From Vespa crabro (lineage: Eukaryota; Arthropoda; Insecta; Hymenoptera; Vespidae): DNA of 64,000 nt. Every line of letters begins with the position of its first letter. Position 1 is the stretch's first letter. Shown one piece after another: positions 48,650-60,735 of this stretch. The DNA is taken from NCBI RefSeq assembly GCF_910589235.1, contig NC_060960.1, positions 10,513,619 through 10,577,618 on the forward strand, read 5' to 3'. Made by a program: the position numbers and the translations under genes. The notes under the pieces were generated by a model. The model searched no databases and was not told the DNA's origin. It saw only the letters and a program-made list of their open reading frames with translations.

Positions 48650-48686
48650 ACCACCATGGAAACGTTTATTTCGCTGCCATGGAAAC
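48650..48686. promoter_or_regulatory. two X-box (RFX-type) motifs
   Basis: ACCACCATGGAAAC (48650-48663) and GCTGCCATGGAAAC (48673-48686) both fit the X-box consensus RYYNYYATRRNRAC bound by RFX factors, 23 bp apart in the same orientation. RFX sites in insects control ciliary genes of sensory neurons. No ciliary gene is recognised beside them, so the target is unknown. Confidence 0.35.
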
Positions 48687-50424
48687 GCCTTAGGCGAATT
48701 CAAAGGCATTACTATGGGGTATGGTATAGTAGTATCTAAGACTGCCGGTAGCTCTTGCCTTTGAACGTACGATATCGAGGTACTTCGACGTACACCTACA
48801 TATAGATATAGACATGTATATATATTATATACATGCACATATATATATATGTATATATATATGTATATATATGTATATATGTTCATGTATCCTGATAGTT
48901 TGATCCTGTCTTAGACGTTGGTGAATAATATTTAATTGAAACGTTACGAAAACACTTGAATGTACAATGCAATATTTTTAAAACAAATTCGATTTCAATC
49001 ATTAATAATCTCAACATATTTTGTTTAATTGAAACGTTAAATGTTATTAAATTAATATGTCTGTTTGAAAAGAAAATACAATTACGCATTGATCTTTTAA
49101 TGATCAATATATTCGTAAGATTAAAATGTTACGGAAACTCTTCTTCTTTTTCTTTCTTCCTCCTTTTATTTTTTTTTTTTTTTCTTTTTTTTATTAAGTA
49201 ACCAAACTTCCCTGTAATAAGGCTGTTTGACAAAAGTATATGCAACATTTATTATATACAATTTAATAGATATAGATATAGATAAGATTTATAGATTTAA
49301 TATAATTATAAGATTTATAGAATTAATATAATTTATAGATTTAATATAATATAAATAGATTTAATTATTTGTCTATCGTCATAGATTCGTATCTATTTCA
49401 GCGAAGAATTACTTAGAAAGAAAATGTTGTTCCTATATTACGATATTACTTTTCTTATCGTAAAGATGAAGTTTCATGCTTATGGTGAATGGCAGTACCA
49501 CCTTTTTATCTCTCTCTCTCTCTCTTTCATTTTTGTTCTCTTTTCTTTTTTTACGGTAAACCCGAAGAACCTGACGAAGAGTTCTCGGATTTTTACGGAT
49601 CCGATAGGCGACGGTTAAAGCTCTTTCTCGCGGAATACCAATTACCCATTATGCGAATGTGTGCCGTTGGAACTTTCACACTGGGGAAGTTGAAATACTT
49701 TTTGTCATTCCTAAAGGAAATTCTCGTTCGTGGGGCGTTCCGCCACGTCGTCGTGTTGATTCAATCGCGAGTTAGCTTCTCATTTTCTCTTTTGCTCTTT
49801 TTATTTTTCCTTTTCTTTTCGTTCCTTTTTTTTTTTCTTCTTCTTTTTTGGTTGGCTTTTTTCCTCTTTTTTCTTTTCTTTCTTTGCCCTTTTCCTTTTT
49901 TTTTTTCTCTCTTTTTTCCTTTTTTTTCACTCTCTTTCCCCCCTTTCTCCGTTCTTCCTCTACTGCATCGCTTTCCACTATTATTATTCTATCTTGTTTA
50001 AACTTAATGGATAGACGTTCGTTAGAATTAACACGTTCGACGAGATAGACGATACGTTTTTTTTTTTTTTTTTATTAGCTTATCCATTTAAACGATTATA
50101 ATATTGTATAATTAATTACATCGATCGGTGAATTTCTTTCTTTTTTTTTTTTTTCTTCCTTTTTCTCTTTTCTTTTTTTCTTTTTTTTTTCTTTCTTTCT
50201 TTCTCTCTTTCTTTCAACTTTACTTGCTCTTGTTTCTTTAAAATAAATCTTTTCTTCTTCATTCTCCTTCTATTTTTTTCCTTCTTCTTTTATTACTTAA
50301 TCATAAAAATAAAAGCGCTTAATCATTCGTCGCCTTTGATTCATTCTTCTACACGATCTTAACACCTTAGACGTGCATCCTTTTTAAATAATTACATTAA
50401 GTAATTGTATTAAATAATTATATT

Positions 50425-50427
<3 letters not shown>
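48687..50427. other. noncoding, with AT minisatellite and one open frame
   Basis: Bases 49258-49370 are an AT-rich minisatellite with AGATTTATAGATTTAATATA-type units. Bases 49550-49790 are balanced, non-repetitive and open in one frame (KPEEPDEEFSDFYGSDRRR, then LKLFLAEYQLPIMRM), but that frame is flanked by T-rich repeats encoding poly-Phe and has no clear splice sites. T-rich DNA covers 49790-50220. Confidence 0.35.
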
Positions 50428-50459
<32 letters not shown>

Positions 50460-50505
50460 AAAAAAAAGACTTTCTTTATCTCGTTAAGGAAACTTTTGTC
50501 TTTTC

Positions 50506-50551
<46 letters not shown>
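50428..50551. repeat. poly-A / poly-T snapback
   Basis: About 40 nearly pure A (50428-50468) are followed 50 bp later by 32 T (50519-50551). Inside lie matched words AAAAGAC/GTCTTTT and TTTC/GAAA. The whole is an imperfect inverted repeat that can fold from the A-tract to the T-tract. Confidence 0.7.
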
Positions 50552-50947
50552 CATTAATTTCAGAAAATATGAATTCAACGAACGATTATTATGCGCGAGT
50601 AAATAATGAAATTGGGGAAAATTAATAAAAGAGAAATGAGAAAAGGGTAGGAAAGAAAGAATGAGAAAAAGAAATATTATACGAAACTAGTCGACTACGA
50701 TTAGGTTCGTTAATCGTAAATGCAAATATCTCTAGTGATTGATACTCCAAAGCCGTTAAGAGAAAAGCCAACGAAGAAGAGTAAGCATAGCAAACTATGC
50801 TATCACTAACACCAACAAAGTCAACTTAAAGTAATGCTCCTCTCACACTCTCTCTCTCTCTCGTCGCCTCGTTTCGGTTGTGGTTTCTCTTTCAGTCTGT
50901 CACTTTAAAATCTGCACTTCATTATCCCGTACGTCTTAGCTTCATTC

Positions 50948-50993
<46 letters not shown>

Positions 50994-51187
50994 ATTTCAT
51001 ATTTCGCTCAGGTGAAAAGGACGCGTCTCTTCGGTTAATCTTTCTGCATACTTACACCGAAACATACATATGCATATATAATAAATATACCAGGTCGTTC
51101 GCATAAAATTTTACATGCTGTTCCAATCTTATAATCGTCGTACCATATCGATATTCGAACGTCGTTTCTTTCCTTTTTATTTTTATT

Positions 51188-51227
<40 letters not shown>

Positions 51228-51516
51228 GAGCAGCATGATTTTTTATAATATATATATATATATATAAAAAAAAAAGAATAAAAAGGAAAAGAACGTCGAT
51301 CACGCGTTTCGATTTAATTTCAAGCTTCTCTTATTTTTCCTTTTTTCTTTTCTTTTTATTTTTTTTTTCTTCTTCTTCTTGTTTATCCGTGCAAATCCAA
51401 AAACATTTTATCTCGGATATAAATTGAAAATAAAAATTTTCTCTTTGTCCTTCGCAAAGAGAGAAAATCTCTGTTATCGTCTCCTCCTTACGTCGTCTCA
51501 TTTCTTTTTCTTTTCT

Positions 51517-51549
<33 letters not shown>

Positions 51550-51970
51550 CCATTTGTTTAATACATAAACGAACGAATAAAGAAAAGAAAAAGAAAAAAA
51601 GAAAAAAGATTAAAAGAAACAAGAAAAAAAAAAAAACATAGAAAATGAAAATTACGAGAACGACATCTTGCAATAATTTGTATGAAAATAAGTTGTTAAC
51701 GTTTTACATGGACCACCCCCCTTTTATACGTAACTACAAACGAGAGTAGAGAATCACACTTTCTTCTTAATGTAAATTTAAATATAAATTTGCGTTCTAA
51801 CGAACTTTGTGTTTCCGCGAGAAACAGGAGAAATATATTCGCGGCTCTCCGCCGAGCCCTACTAACGATAATTCGAGTCTTGGAAAAGACGTATCCGAGA
51901 CAACAAAAGTCTAAGAGGTTCTTAATCTCGTTCTCGAAGAAACCCTTTATCGTCTTGATGGAAATAGAAG

Positions 51971-52003
<33 letters not shown>

Positions 52004-52162
52004 CAGCAAGCGTCTCGACGAATCGAAAAATCTGCATTACAAATACGAAATGCGAAAATATTTTTCAAACGAAACAAAGGGACTCGCTATAAACAAATTA
52101 ATTTTCAATTATTATTTGAATCAATATGATTTATACATTATTAAGCTAATGTATTATTAAAA
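50552..52162. other. noncoding
   Basis: GA covers 50950-50993, TTA 51196-51228, poly-T 51518-51550, and GA 51973-52003. Bases 50570-50940 and 51690-51960 are unique AT-rich DNA. The minus-strand frame in the latter has no splice support. No gene is called. Confidence 0.5.
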
Positions 52163-52902
52163 AACATTTTTCTTCTTTAAAATAATATAATGTTAAAAGC
52201 GTAAAGATAATAGATATAATATTTGTTATAATAAAATTAATTTTAATGACTATTTGAAAATTTATATCCATATCAATGATAATAAATTAATCTATACAAA
52301 TTTTAGAAAAATAATGTCGACGTTTTTGAAATATCTACATCTATATATATAAATAACTTTAAATATATATCATTGCAATTTCTTTGTCAATGACATTTTG
52401 AATTTCTATCGAATGCAAAAAAATTATAGTAACATACATAAATATATATATGTATGTATGTTTGTATACAACAAGTAGATACATATTGAAGATCAAAAAG
52501 GATTAATATAAAATAGGTATAATATAGGAATTTAATTTGAACATATTTGAGATGAAGTTGGATGTAGGTAAAACGTGTATACATATATACATAAATACAC
52601 ACATATGTAACATGGAAACGTTTGACTGGAAGCTAATCGTGTCACGACACTAAGCCGTCGAAGCATCGTATTTATATATTCAGGACACGCGTTTATAACG
52701 TAAACTGGCATAGTAGGTACGTGTATTATACTGTTCGAATGTACCATTTAACGCGTTAACGAGCTCTCGCAATTATAAATCTCTATCGTGCGATATTACT
52801 ATACACTTGGTACTCGGTTGAGTTTGCTTGTAAATAAAGGATCAGTATCTAGAAGAGGAGTATACTTGATGTTAAAAGTGTTGGTCATTAGTTTATATTA
52901 TT

Positions 52903-52972
<70 letters not shown>

Positions 52973-53564
52973 AAGATGTCTATTTATACCGGAAACGGTC
53001 ATATTACGCTTATGCAGAGCTTATACGATCATCTAAAGTAGTAGACCGAACACGACGTTATGAAACTTCAGTCTATTCAACCGTACTAGGTTTTATCGCG
53101 TTCTCGTATCGTTAAAAGTGACGTATTAAAGCGATATCTCCTTGGTATTATCCGAAATATACCCTTCTTCCCTCTCACTCCTTAAACTCTATCACTCTAT
53201 CTCTCTCTATCTCTCTCTTTCTCTTTCTCTTTCTCTCCATATTTCTATCTCTCGTTGATCGAAATTGTTTTCGAAATTATGTGTTCTTTTCAAATAATTA
53301 TATCCATTTCATTATTTTCGATTCGACAAATTTATACGAATAATTTTGATTTCAATTCTAATTGAATATTCATATATATATATATATATATATATTTCGA
53401 AAACGTCGACATTATTTTTCTAAAATTTGTATAGATAAATTTATTATCATTGATATGGATATAAATTTTCAAATAGTCATTAAAATTAATTTTATTATAA
53501 CAAATTTTATATCTATTATCTTTAACACTTTTAACTTTATATTATTTTAAAGAACAAAAATGTT
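52163..53564. mobile_element. long inverted repeat element, 172/173-bp arms around 1.06 kb
   Basis: Left arm 52163-52334 and right arm 53392-53564 are reverse complements with about seven differences, or roughly 96% identity. Both arms contain GTCGACGTTTT (or its complement), ATGATAATAAAT and GACTATTTGAAAATTTATAT in matching order. The 1057-bp interior includes a TATG block, unique CpG-containing DNA (52610-52870 and 52975-53160), and an AT run (52911-52967). No transposase frame is present. It could be a non-autonomous foldback transposon or a hairpin locus. No clean target-site duplication was found. Confidence 0.55.
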
Positions 53565-53847
53565 CCATTCTATATCGAAAAATTTGAATTACCATCTATA
53601 CCTAACGTGGCGATATATTATTTTTTTTTTTTTTTTAATTTATTAATTAATATAAATATAAATAAAAATAATCCATTGAAATAAGATTTTATAGAAAAAT
53701 TTTATACCTATTTACTCTTTTAACTGTTCGTGAGAAAAAAATTTTCTATTTGATATGTAAAAATTCAAAATGAACTATGCGGAAAATCGTTTCTATGCGT
53801 TTGAGATCATTTTATAGGTTATCTTTTTTTGCGCTTCGGTTTTTTTC

Positions 53848-53884
<37 letters not shown>

Positions 53885-53906
53885 CTTCTTCTTTTCTTTT
53901 TTTTCT

Positions 53907-53943
<37 letters not shown>

Positions 53944-54523
53944 TATGAAATCTCCAACGACAGTCTATGGTACGGAGTGAAACCGCGCGTGGTTCAATTT
54001 CACGGCTGATGGCACGGCCGCTCGCGCCTGTAAAATTTTCGTCGGCCATATCGACGAGAGAGGAAAATTTCTCTCCAAAGATTCGATATAACCTTCGGAA
54101 AATTTTCTAACGAATATCTTCTTAATGCTTCTAGCGCGTTCGTGCATATATTCGATTCGCGCATATGTCATACGCATTGTCAATTTTTTTTATTTGTTTA
54201 TTTTCCTTTTTCTTTTGTTTTTCTTTTTTCCCTTTTTCAATTACAAGTAAACAAATTTTCTATATATTTTTGTCATTGAAGAAGAAAGAAAGAAAAAAAA
54301 AAAAAAGAAAACATCTTTCGTAAAAAGTCACGAGAATAGAAAATTTCCAAATCTTAGAACTAATTCTCAGATCCCCTTAAATCTTCTGTTTCTATTTCTT
54401 CTCTTTTTTTTTTTTTTTCTTTCATTCCTTTTAAAATTTGCATTCTCGCGTAATAGAAAAAATAAGCACACGATAATATTTTCTCTTGTAGGTATTTGTC
54501 GAAAGAAAGAAAGAAAGATAAAG

Positions 54524-54555
<32 letters not shown>

Positions 54556-54639
54556 GAAAAGAAAGAAAAGCTCGGAAAGAGGCGAAGTGGTTTTAAATGA
54601 TTCGAAGAAAGAAGAAAAGAAATGAAAAAAGAAAAAAGA

Positions 54640-54689
<50 letters not shown>

Positions 54690-54839
54690 GAAATAATTCG
54701 ATTATGAGCAAGTGCTTGTCGTAACGTGTATTTCTGGGATGAACTGTACATCACCGTGGGATTGCGGTTGAAAATCGTAATTGAGACAATTTCCAACGGC
54801 GCCGTTTTGTATTTCGTCGAAATCGAGTATTACTGACTG
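53565..54839. other. noncoding, AT and T-rich
   Basis: Poly-T covers 53620-53636, CT 53857-53879, poly-T 53920-53944, poly-A 54296-54306, A/GA-rich 54505-54640, and AT 54642-54684. Bases 53960-54180 are a complex CpG-containing island (CACGGCCGCTCGCG at 54012). No exon is recognised. Confidence 0.5.
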
Positions 54840-54985
54840 GCTAACTGGCTAACTGACTGACTGACTGACTGACTGACTGATTGACTGACTGACTAGTTGA
54901 CTGACTGACTGACTGACTGACTAAACGAAAAACGAACGAATGAACGAACGAATGAATCGAACGAAAGTACGAACGAACGAGCAAA
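54832..54985. repeat. (ACTG)n then (GAAC)n tetranucleotide array
   Basis: About 20 ACTG/GACT units with GGCTA, GATTG and TAGTTG variants (54832-54922) run into GAAC/GAATG units to about 54980. It is the only ACTG repeat in the window. Confidence 0.9.
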
Positions 54986-55303
54986 TCCTAAAGGGTGTAG
55001 TACTGTTAGTAATACTACTGTTAGTGAATAGAGGAAAGGACAGGGGGTAGATAGACGCATTGAAAAGGTTCACAATTTACAACGAGCAAACCTTTCAAAC
55101 TGATTGACAAGTTCTCTCTATCGAATCGTACACTCGTACGAGGATGAATCAGAAAAATCGACGGAATCGTAATGAACGAGCCGACCGCTCGTTTTATTCT
55201 TCTTCATCCCCTCCCCTATTCCCTCCCTGCTATCCCTACACCCCTTGGTTACGACTCACTCCGATTGATAGCCGGAGAAAGAGAAAGAGAAAAAGAAAAT
55301 AGA

Positions 55304-55344
<41 letters not shown>

Positions 55345-55515
55345 AGAAAATCGGATGAATTGTCGAATAGTTGAATAATTCGCGATAACTCAAAAACGTT
55401 TTCATCGAATTTCACGCTAAATTTTTTCCCTTTTCTTTTTTCTTCTTTTACATTTTCTATTTATCTATCTTTCTTTATTATTTTGAGAAAACCTTTCTCA
55501 TTCTAGTTTCGATCG

Positions 55516-55550
<35 letters not shown>

Positions 55551-55743
55551 TTCGTCGACTAAGGAGGCAGTTTTTCGAGTAAGTGTAAGAAAAAAAAAAG
55601 GAATATATAACTATAGATAACCTAGTGAGAAAGCATCGAATTTAGACTCCGTTCGTAATGCAACGGTATCGAATAAATAAAAAAGTAATGGCGTTCCTTC
55701 GCCTGAATTTTCCATAACACCGTGCCAGCTTTCCTAGATATCT

Positions 55744-55806
<63 letters not shown>

Positions 55807-56004
55807 TCTCTCTTTTGGTTTCATTCTTTCTCTTTCTATGTGCTTGCTTTCGTTCGAAGAAGAAACGATTACGTGAGCTTGTACTTTAATGGACGATCGT
55901 TGAAGTTATCGGAGGATCTTTCTTTTTACGTTATCTTTTCTCTTTCTCTCTCTTTAAAATATTCGAAGGTAATCCAAATTTTTTTCGTCTTCGTCTATAT
56001 CTTC

Positions 56005-56045
<41 letters not shown>

Positions 56046-56232
56046 ATAAAGATCGTAAAAATCCGTGAAAAATTTTGATATAATTTCTTTTTTTTTTTTT
56101 TTGGTTTTTCTTTCTTTACGGATTTATGTGATATTTATACATAGCAATCAATTAATTTTCGTATTTAATATTTGTTTAATTTATTAAATCAATACTAATT
56201 TTAATAGTAATAATAATTTCTACTATATGTAA

Positions 56233-56282
<50 letters not shown>

Positions 56283-56783
56283 ATGATCAACGATACGATG
56301 ATTAACGATAAAAGATAATTATTTTCAAGGATCAGATTGAGGGCGGAGGAAGGGTGTATAAGTAAGTGACGAAGGTGTTTTATCGCGAATACATATATTT
56401 CAGATAGAAAATTAGATGTTAGATCCGTTAGTCAGAAATTTCCTTTCTTTTATATTTTTTTTTCTTTTCTTTTTGATATATAAACGATCTGTCTGGCAGT
56501 CGAAGACAATGGACGAGACGAACGATGCCGATATAGACTCTGTCAGAAAGATTGGTGAAAAGGGGGAAAGGGGAGACAGACTTTCGATGATTAATGAGAG
56601 AAGTCCGATTGATTTTATAAACGTAACACGCCAGTGATTTGAGGAAAAGCACGGATATCGTTCGCCGGTAACCATCGTTCGATTTTATATCGACGTGAAA
56701 CTAATACCGTCCATGAAAATATATATTTCGTACAGAGAAACAGCCGAAGGATGAGATAGATATGGAATCGATCGATCTTATCG

Positions 56784-56818
<35 letters not shown>

Positions 56819-57130
56819 AACTATTCGTATGCAACGTGAAAGATGAAATTAAACAAATATTAGAATTTAAAAGTGAAACGATAAAGAATAATTTCTATCA
56901 CCCTTTTTCTCTCTCTCTCTCTCTCTCTCTTTCTTTTAAGAATAAAACGAAATTTTATTCGACGATAACTTTTGTTAGTATAGATATGTGATATATGTAT
57001 ATATATATGTAGTTGTTCATTTTAAGATTAACGTGTAATTTCACATACTCATAAAAATATCAAGTGAAATTGTAGGGTAAAAAAAAAAAAAAAAAAAAAA
57101 GAAAAATAGAAAAAAAGAAGCGAAGAAAGA
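54986..57130. other. noncoding, with one small ORF at 56509
   Basis: GA covers 55311-55340, CT 55519-55547, a very long CT run 55749-55804, CT 56006-56044, AT 56237-56280, GA 56789-56816, CT 56909-56932, and poly-A 57078-57100. Apart from the small ORF listed separately, nothing coding is supported. Confidence 0.55.
56509..56637 (+). CDS. candidate small ORF, 42 codons
   Basis: The ATG lies in a favourable insect context (AAGACAATGG) and opens 42 codons to TGA: MDETNDADIDSVRKIGEKGE followed by 22 residues ending NVTRQ. The product would be charged, with a GEKGERGD stretch and an N-glycosylation-type NVT, and no repeat-driven residues. An acceptor-like TGGCAG lies 12 bases before the ATG, after a T-rich tract. 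It may be an exon start or a micropeptide, but chance is a real alternative. Confidence 0.2.
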   Translation: MDETNDADIDSVRKIGEKGERGDRLSMINERSPIDFINVTRQ

Positions 57131-57692
57131 AGAAATGAAAAAGCATTCCCCCTATGAGACTACCATAAAAATCGCAATTTTGCGTGAAATTTTTCTTTTG
57201 TTCATCGTCATTCACTAATCAATGAATATGAAATCCTTCTTTTACTAACAAACAAAAGATATAAAATCCTCGTATATTCGACAAAATATTCTATACTATT
57301 TCCTACCAATTCCAACACCATCACCATCACCAACTCCCGGGCCACTCCTCTCCCGTCCCGGCCACGGACCCTTTGAAAGAGAGACAAAAAAAAAGGACAA
57401 AAAGAATAAAACGAGAAGGAAAAAAAGGAAAAAGAGACAAAAGCAAAAAAAGGAAAAGGAACAAAAAAAAAAAAAAAGGAGAAATCTAGGAAATGAAGAA
57501 AAATTTCGAAACGCTCCGGCGTTATATTACATTTCTCTCTCTCATATTTACCCACACTTTTACCCCTATGAAAAACGTAGTTCTCGATGATGAAGCATAC
57601 ACACGGAGTATTTGAATACACGAATAGGCACACGAGTGGAATTACTTCAAATCCCTTTCGCGTACTCTTATAGAAGAGCGTGAGTTACATAC

Positions 57693-57732
<40 letters not shown>

Positions 57733-58085
57733 TATATTAAAACGCCGACAGGGACGAAACTCGTAATTGAAAATCAAATTCGTAATACGTTACTCCGTAT
57801 GTAGATATATATATATATATTTTTTTGTTTTCTTTCTTTCTCTTTTTCAATTTTTGTTTCCATTTTTTTCCCCTGCCCCCAGCCCCGTTCCCCTCTGTAA
57901 ATCAAAAGAGCTCACGTATCCGTTCGAAAAATTTCACAAGTGCTATTGCACGGCACGATCATCGCGCGCCCACTTGTTCGACATAATCTTTTTTATTTCT
58001 AAAAATCGCTTCGTCAGGGGGATAAAGTTCTCTTGGTAAAATCATCGAATTGAAGATACATCAAAATTTTTCATATTTCGTTCAA

Positions 58086-58125
<40 letters not shown>

Positions 58126-58243
58126 TCTTGTAAATCGTGAATAAAGCTTATCCATTGACAGATTTATTTTAATGATGTTTAATATTTTTCAATTTTTTTT
58201 TTCCTATAATTCAGAGATTACAAGATACAACATATAAAAGTAT

Positions 58244-58290
<47 letters not shown>

Positions 58291-58668
58291 GTATATTCCA
58301 TGTATCAAATTGATTCTTTCGATAAAAATCAAATCGCCGGATATAATAAACGTTCTATCATCAATAGTAATCACGAAACATCCATTATGTTTACGTCTTA
58401 TATGTTTTACATTTGATAAATAAAAAAAAAAACTACGAGAGAAATAGAAATATTTAAGATATATATATATATACATATACCGTTTACATATATCGTTCAT
58501 ACTTTCAATCTTAACTTACGAGACTCTCGATAAATATCTACTATACTATACTACTACTAGTACTACTACTATTACTACTACTAGTAAAGGAAAAAAAAAG
58601 TCGACTCGAGAAATTTGTTGTAGTAAAACATTTCTATCCTCCTTTTTATATCTTAGAAGACTAGATGC

Positions 58669-58739
<71 letters not shown>

Positions 58740-59059
58740 CGTATATATATTTCTAGTGGAAAAGAAGGAAGAGAAGAAGAAGGAGGAAGAGAAAGAAGAA
58801 GAAGGGCGCATAATCGTGAGAGAGACTCGAGGAGCGATAAAATAAATCCTTTCGCATCGCGATTACACACGCTTGGAGGTGGACCGAAGAGAGTAACCGG
58901 AACGCAGTACATTATAAATTCCGTATCATTTCTCATCCGGACTGTAAGCGTACGGTAGCTAACTCGACCGCAACGTGTTTCTGTATACGTTCGTACATAC
59001 ATAAATATATACGTATATATATACCTATATATATATAAGAGTACGTACACATATACACT

Positions 59060-59112
<53 letters not shown>

Positions 59113-59120
59113 TAGATAGA
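57131..59120. other. noncoding, AT microsatellites and a small foldback
   Basis: AT covers 57703-57724, 58088-58120, 58247-58282, 58680-58732 and 59068-59110. A-rich tracts occur at 57385-57480, and TAC/ACT triplets at 58545-58590. Bases 57880-58030 are complex. The 110-bp foldback at 58121-58230 is listed separately. YIYIY frames are artefacts. Confidence 0.55.
58121..58230. mobile_element. 110-bp foldback with 13-14-bp terminal inverted repeats, MITE-like
   Basis: GTATCTTGTAAATC (58123-58136) and GATTACAAGATAC (58216-58228) are inverted copies with one extra A. Both ends abut TA-rich DNA, as expected for a TA-targeting MITE, but flanking AT microsatellites make target duplications impossible to judge. 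Confidence 0.3.
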
Positions 59121-59999
59121 TGTACATTACCCGTCTCTCTTATAATATTTAAGTCCGCCCTTTTAAAGTAATTTCTTGTCGACAATTAACTTTATCCCCC
59201 TTTTTTACTACCCCTTCCCCCACTCCTTACGGATCGTTAAATTTATAAATAGATAACGATTTTTTTTGTTATTTGTTATACGTATATCTGTCGTTCGATT
59301 TTTTTTCCTTTATTCTTTTTTTTTTCTTTTTTTTTTTTTTTGTAAAAACAAACCGACGGAAATATGAAATTTTGTTTGATTTTAAAAACGTTCTTCGTGA
59401 AGGAATTTATTAGACAAAGAAGGAACGTTTGTTTTACGATATAACGGGTTACTTTTAGAACGTCCTCTAAATATTATCTCTCGCGTATCTCGATTTTTTT
59501 TTTGTTTTTTTTTTTTTTTGTTTTTTATAGTTAAATAAAATAGGTAGATAGGTTGTTAGGTAGATAGGTAAATAGGTAGGTAGGTAGGTAGATAGGTAGA
59601 TCCTTTTGTTAAATTTTCTTTGTACATACTTCATAATAATGATAAACCAACCAACGGTAAGGATGATATGAGACGACAAGTTTCACTAGCATGCAAAATA
59701 TTTTTAATAAATTTTTTTCGCGAAGGCATCAGGATTCTTCTTTGAATTCTTTCGAAATTTCTAACCTTCGAAACAAGTAACCAATTATATTTTGTCGTTA
59801 TTTATTTTTCTTATTTCTAAAAGTAATAATAATTTAAAAGCCTTTGTATATTAATAATGAACAATTTCAACGTTCTTTAAATCGTGTCTTCTTCTATCAA
59901 GAGGGGAAAAAAAAAGAAAGAAAGAAAGCAAAAAAAAAATGAGAGAAAGAGAGAAAGAGATAGAGAGATACAGAGATAGAAGGATAGAGGAAGAGAAAA

Positions 60000-60030
<31 letters not shown>

Positions 60031-60618
60031 CAGCAGGACTTTAGAGGTCGCGTCTTGTTATTTGCTTCATCGGATCGTAAGATAGAATTTATCTCTTTAA
60101 TTTTCTTCCCGGAGCACTTTCCCTAAGTGCTAGTTTCCGGCCTCGGCTCGTGCATTCTTTCAGTTTGTTGTGAAAACCACGCGAGTCTCTCTTTACATTT
60201 ACCGATCCTTATAGAGACTATCCTCTCTCTCTCTCTCTCTCTCTCTCCCCCCTTTTTCTCTCTCCCCCTTTCTCTTTCTCTCTCATTTGTTTCAATGCTA
60301 ATAGTCTAAAGCTTGTTCTTTACTCTCGACTATCTTTAATATCCTTTTCCTATTCTAATGATACAACGTTGTTTAACATAAACAATATAGTTTTTGTACA
60401 TAAACAAAAATTTTGTTCTATTTGTCTTCATTCATTCGTTTCTCTTTCTTTTTTGTTTGTTTGTTTTTTTTTTTTCTATTTCTTTTCTTTCTCTTCATTT
60501 TTTTCTCTTTTTCTTTTTCAATACGAATAAGAAATATATTTTCTCTCACAGATAAAACAATCTTATCTCATTTGTCATATAGACGTATCTTCTCGTAATC
60601 GAATATTATTGTAGATCC
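59121..60618. other. noncoding
   Basis: T-rich DNA covers 59300-59341 and 59490-59525. GGTA/GATA tetranucleotides cover 59542-59601. GA-rich DNA lies at 59940-60030 and CT at 60222-60247. Unique AT-rich DNA lies between. No gene is supported. Confidence 0.55.
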
Positions 60619-60735
60619 ATGAATTATTCCGAGGAGGAAGAAAATAAGCAAAGATTATTTAAGCCTCAGTTAGTTCCGTCTATAAGATTCAAAAATGGCT
60701 ATGCCAAAGAAATACCCTTTGTTCCGTCTAGCTAG
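60619..60735 (+). CDS. candidate small ORF, 38 codons
   Basis: ATG at 60619 to TAG at 60733: MNYSEEEENKQRLFKPQLVP, then 18 residues ending EIPFVPSS. The frame is acidic then basic, has no repeat-driven residues, and lies in non-repetitive DNA (60600-60790). The start context ATCCATGA is weak. No family is recognised, and it may instead be conserved noncoding DNA. Confidence 0.18.
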   Translation: MNYSEEEENKQRLFKPQLVPSIRFKNGYAKEIPFVPSS

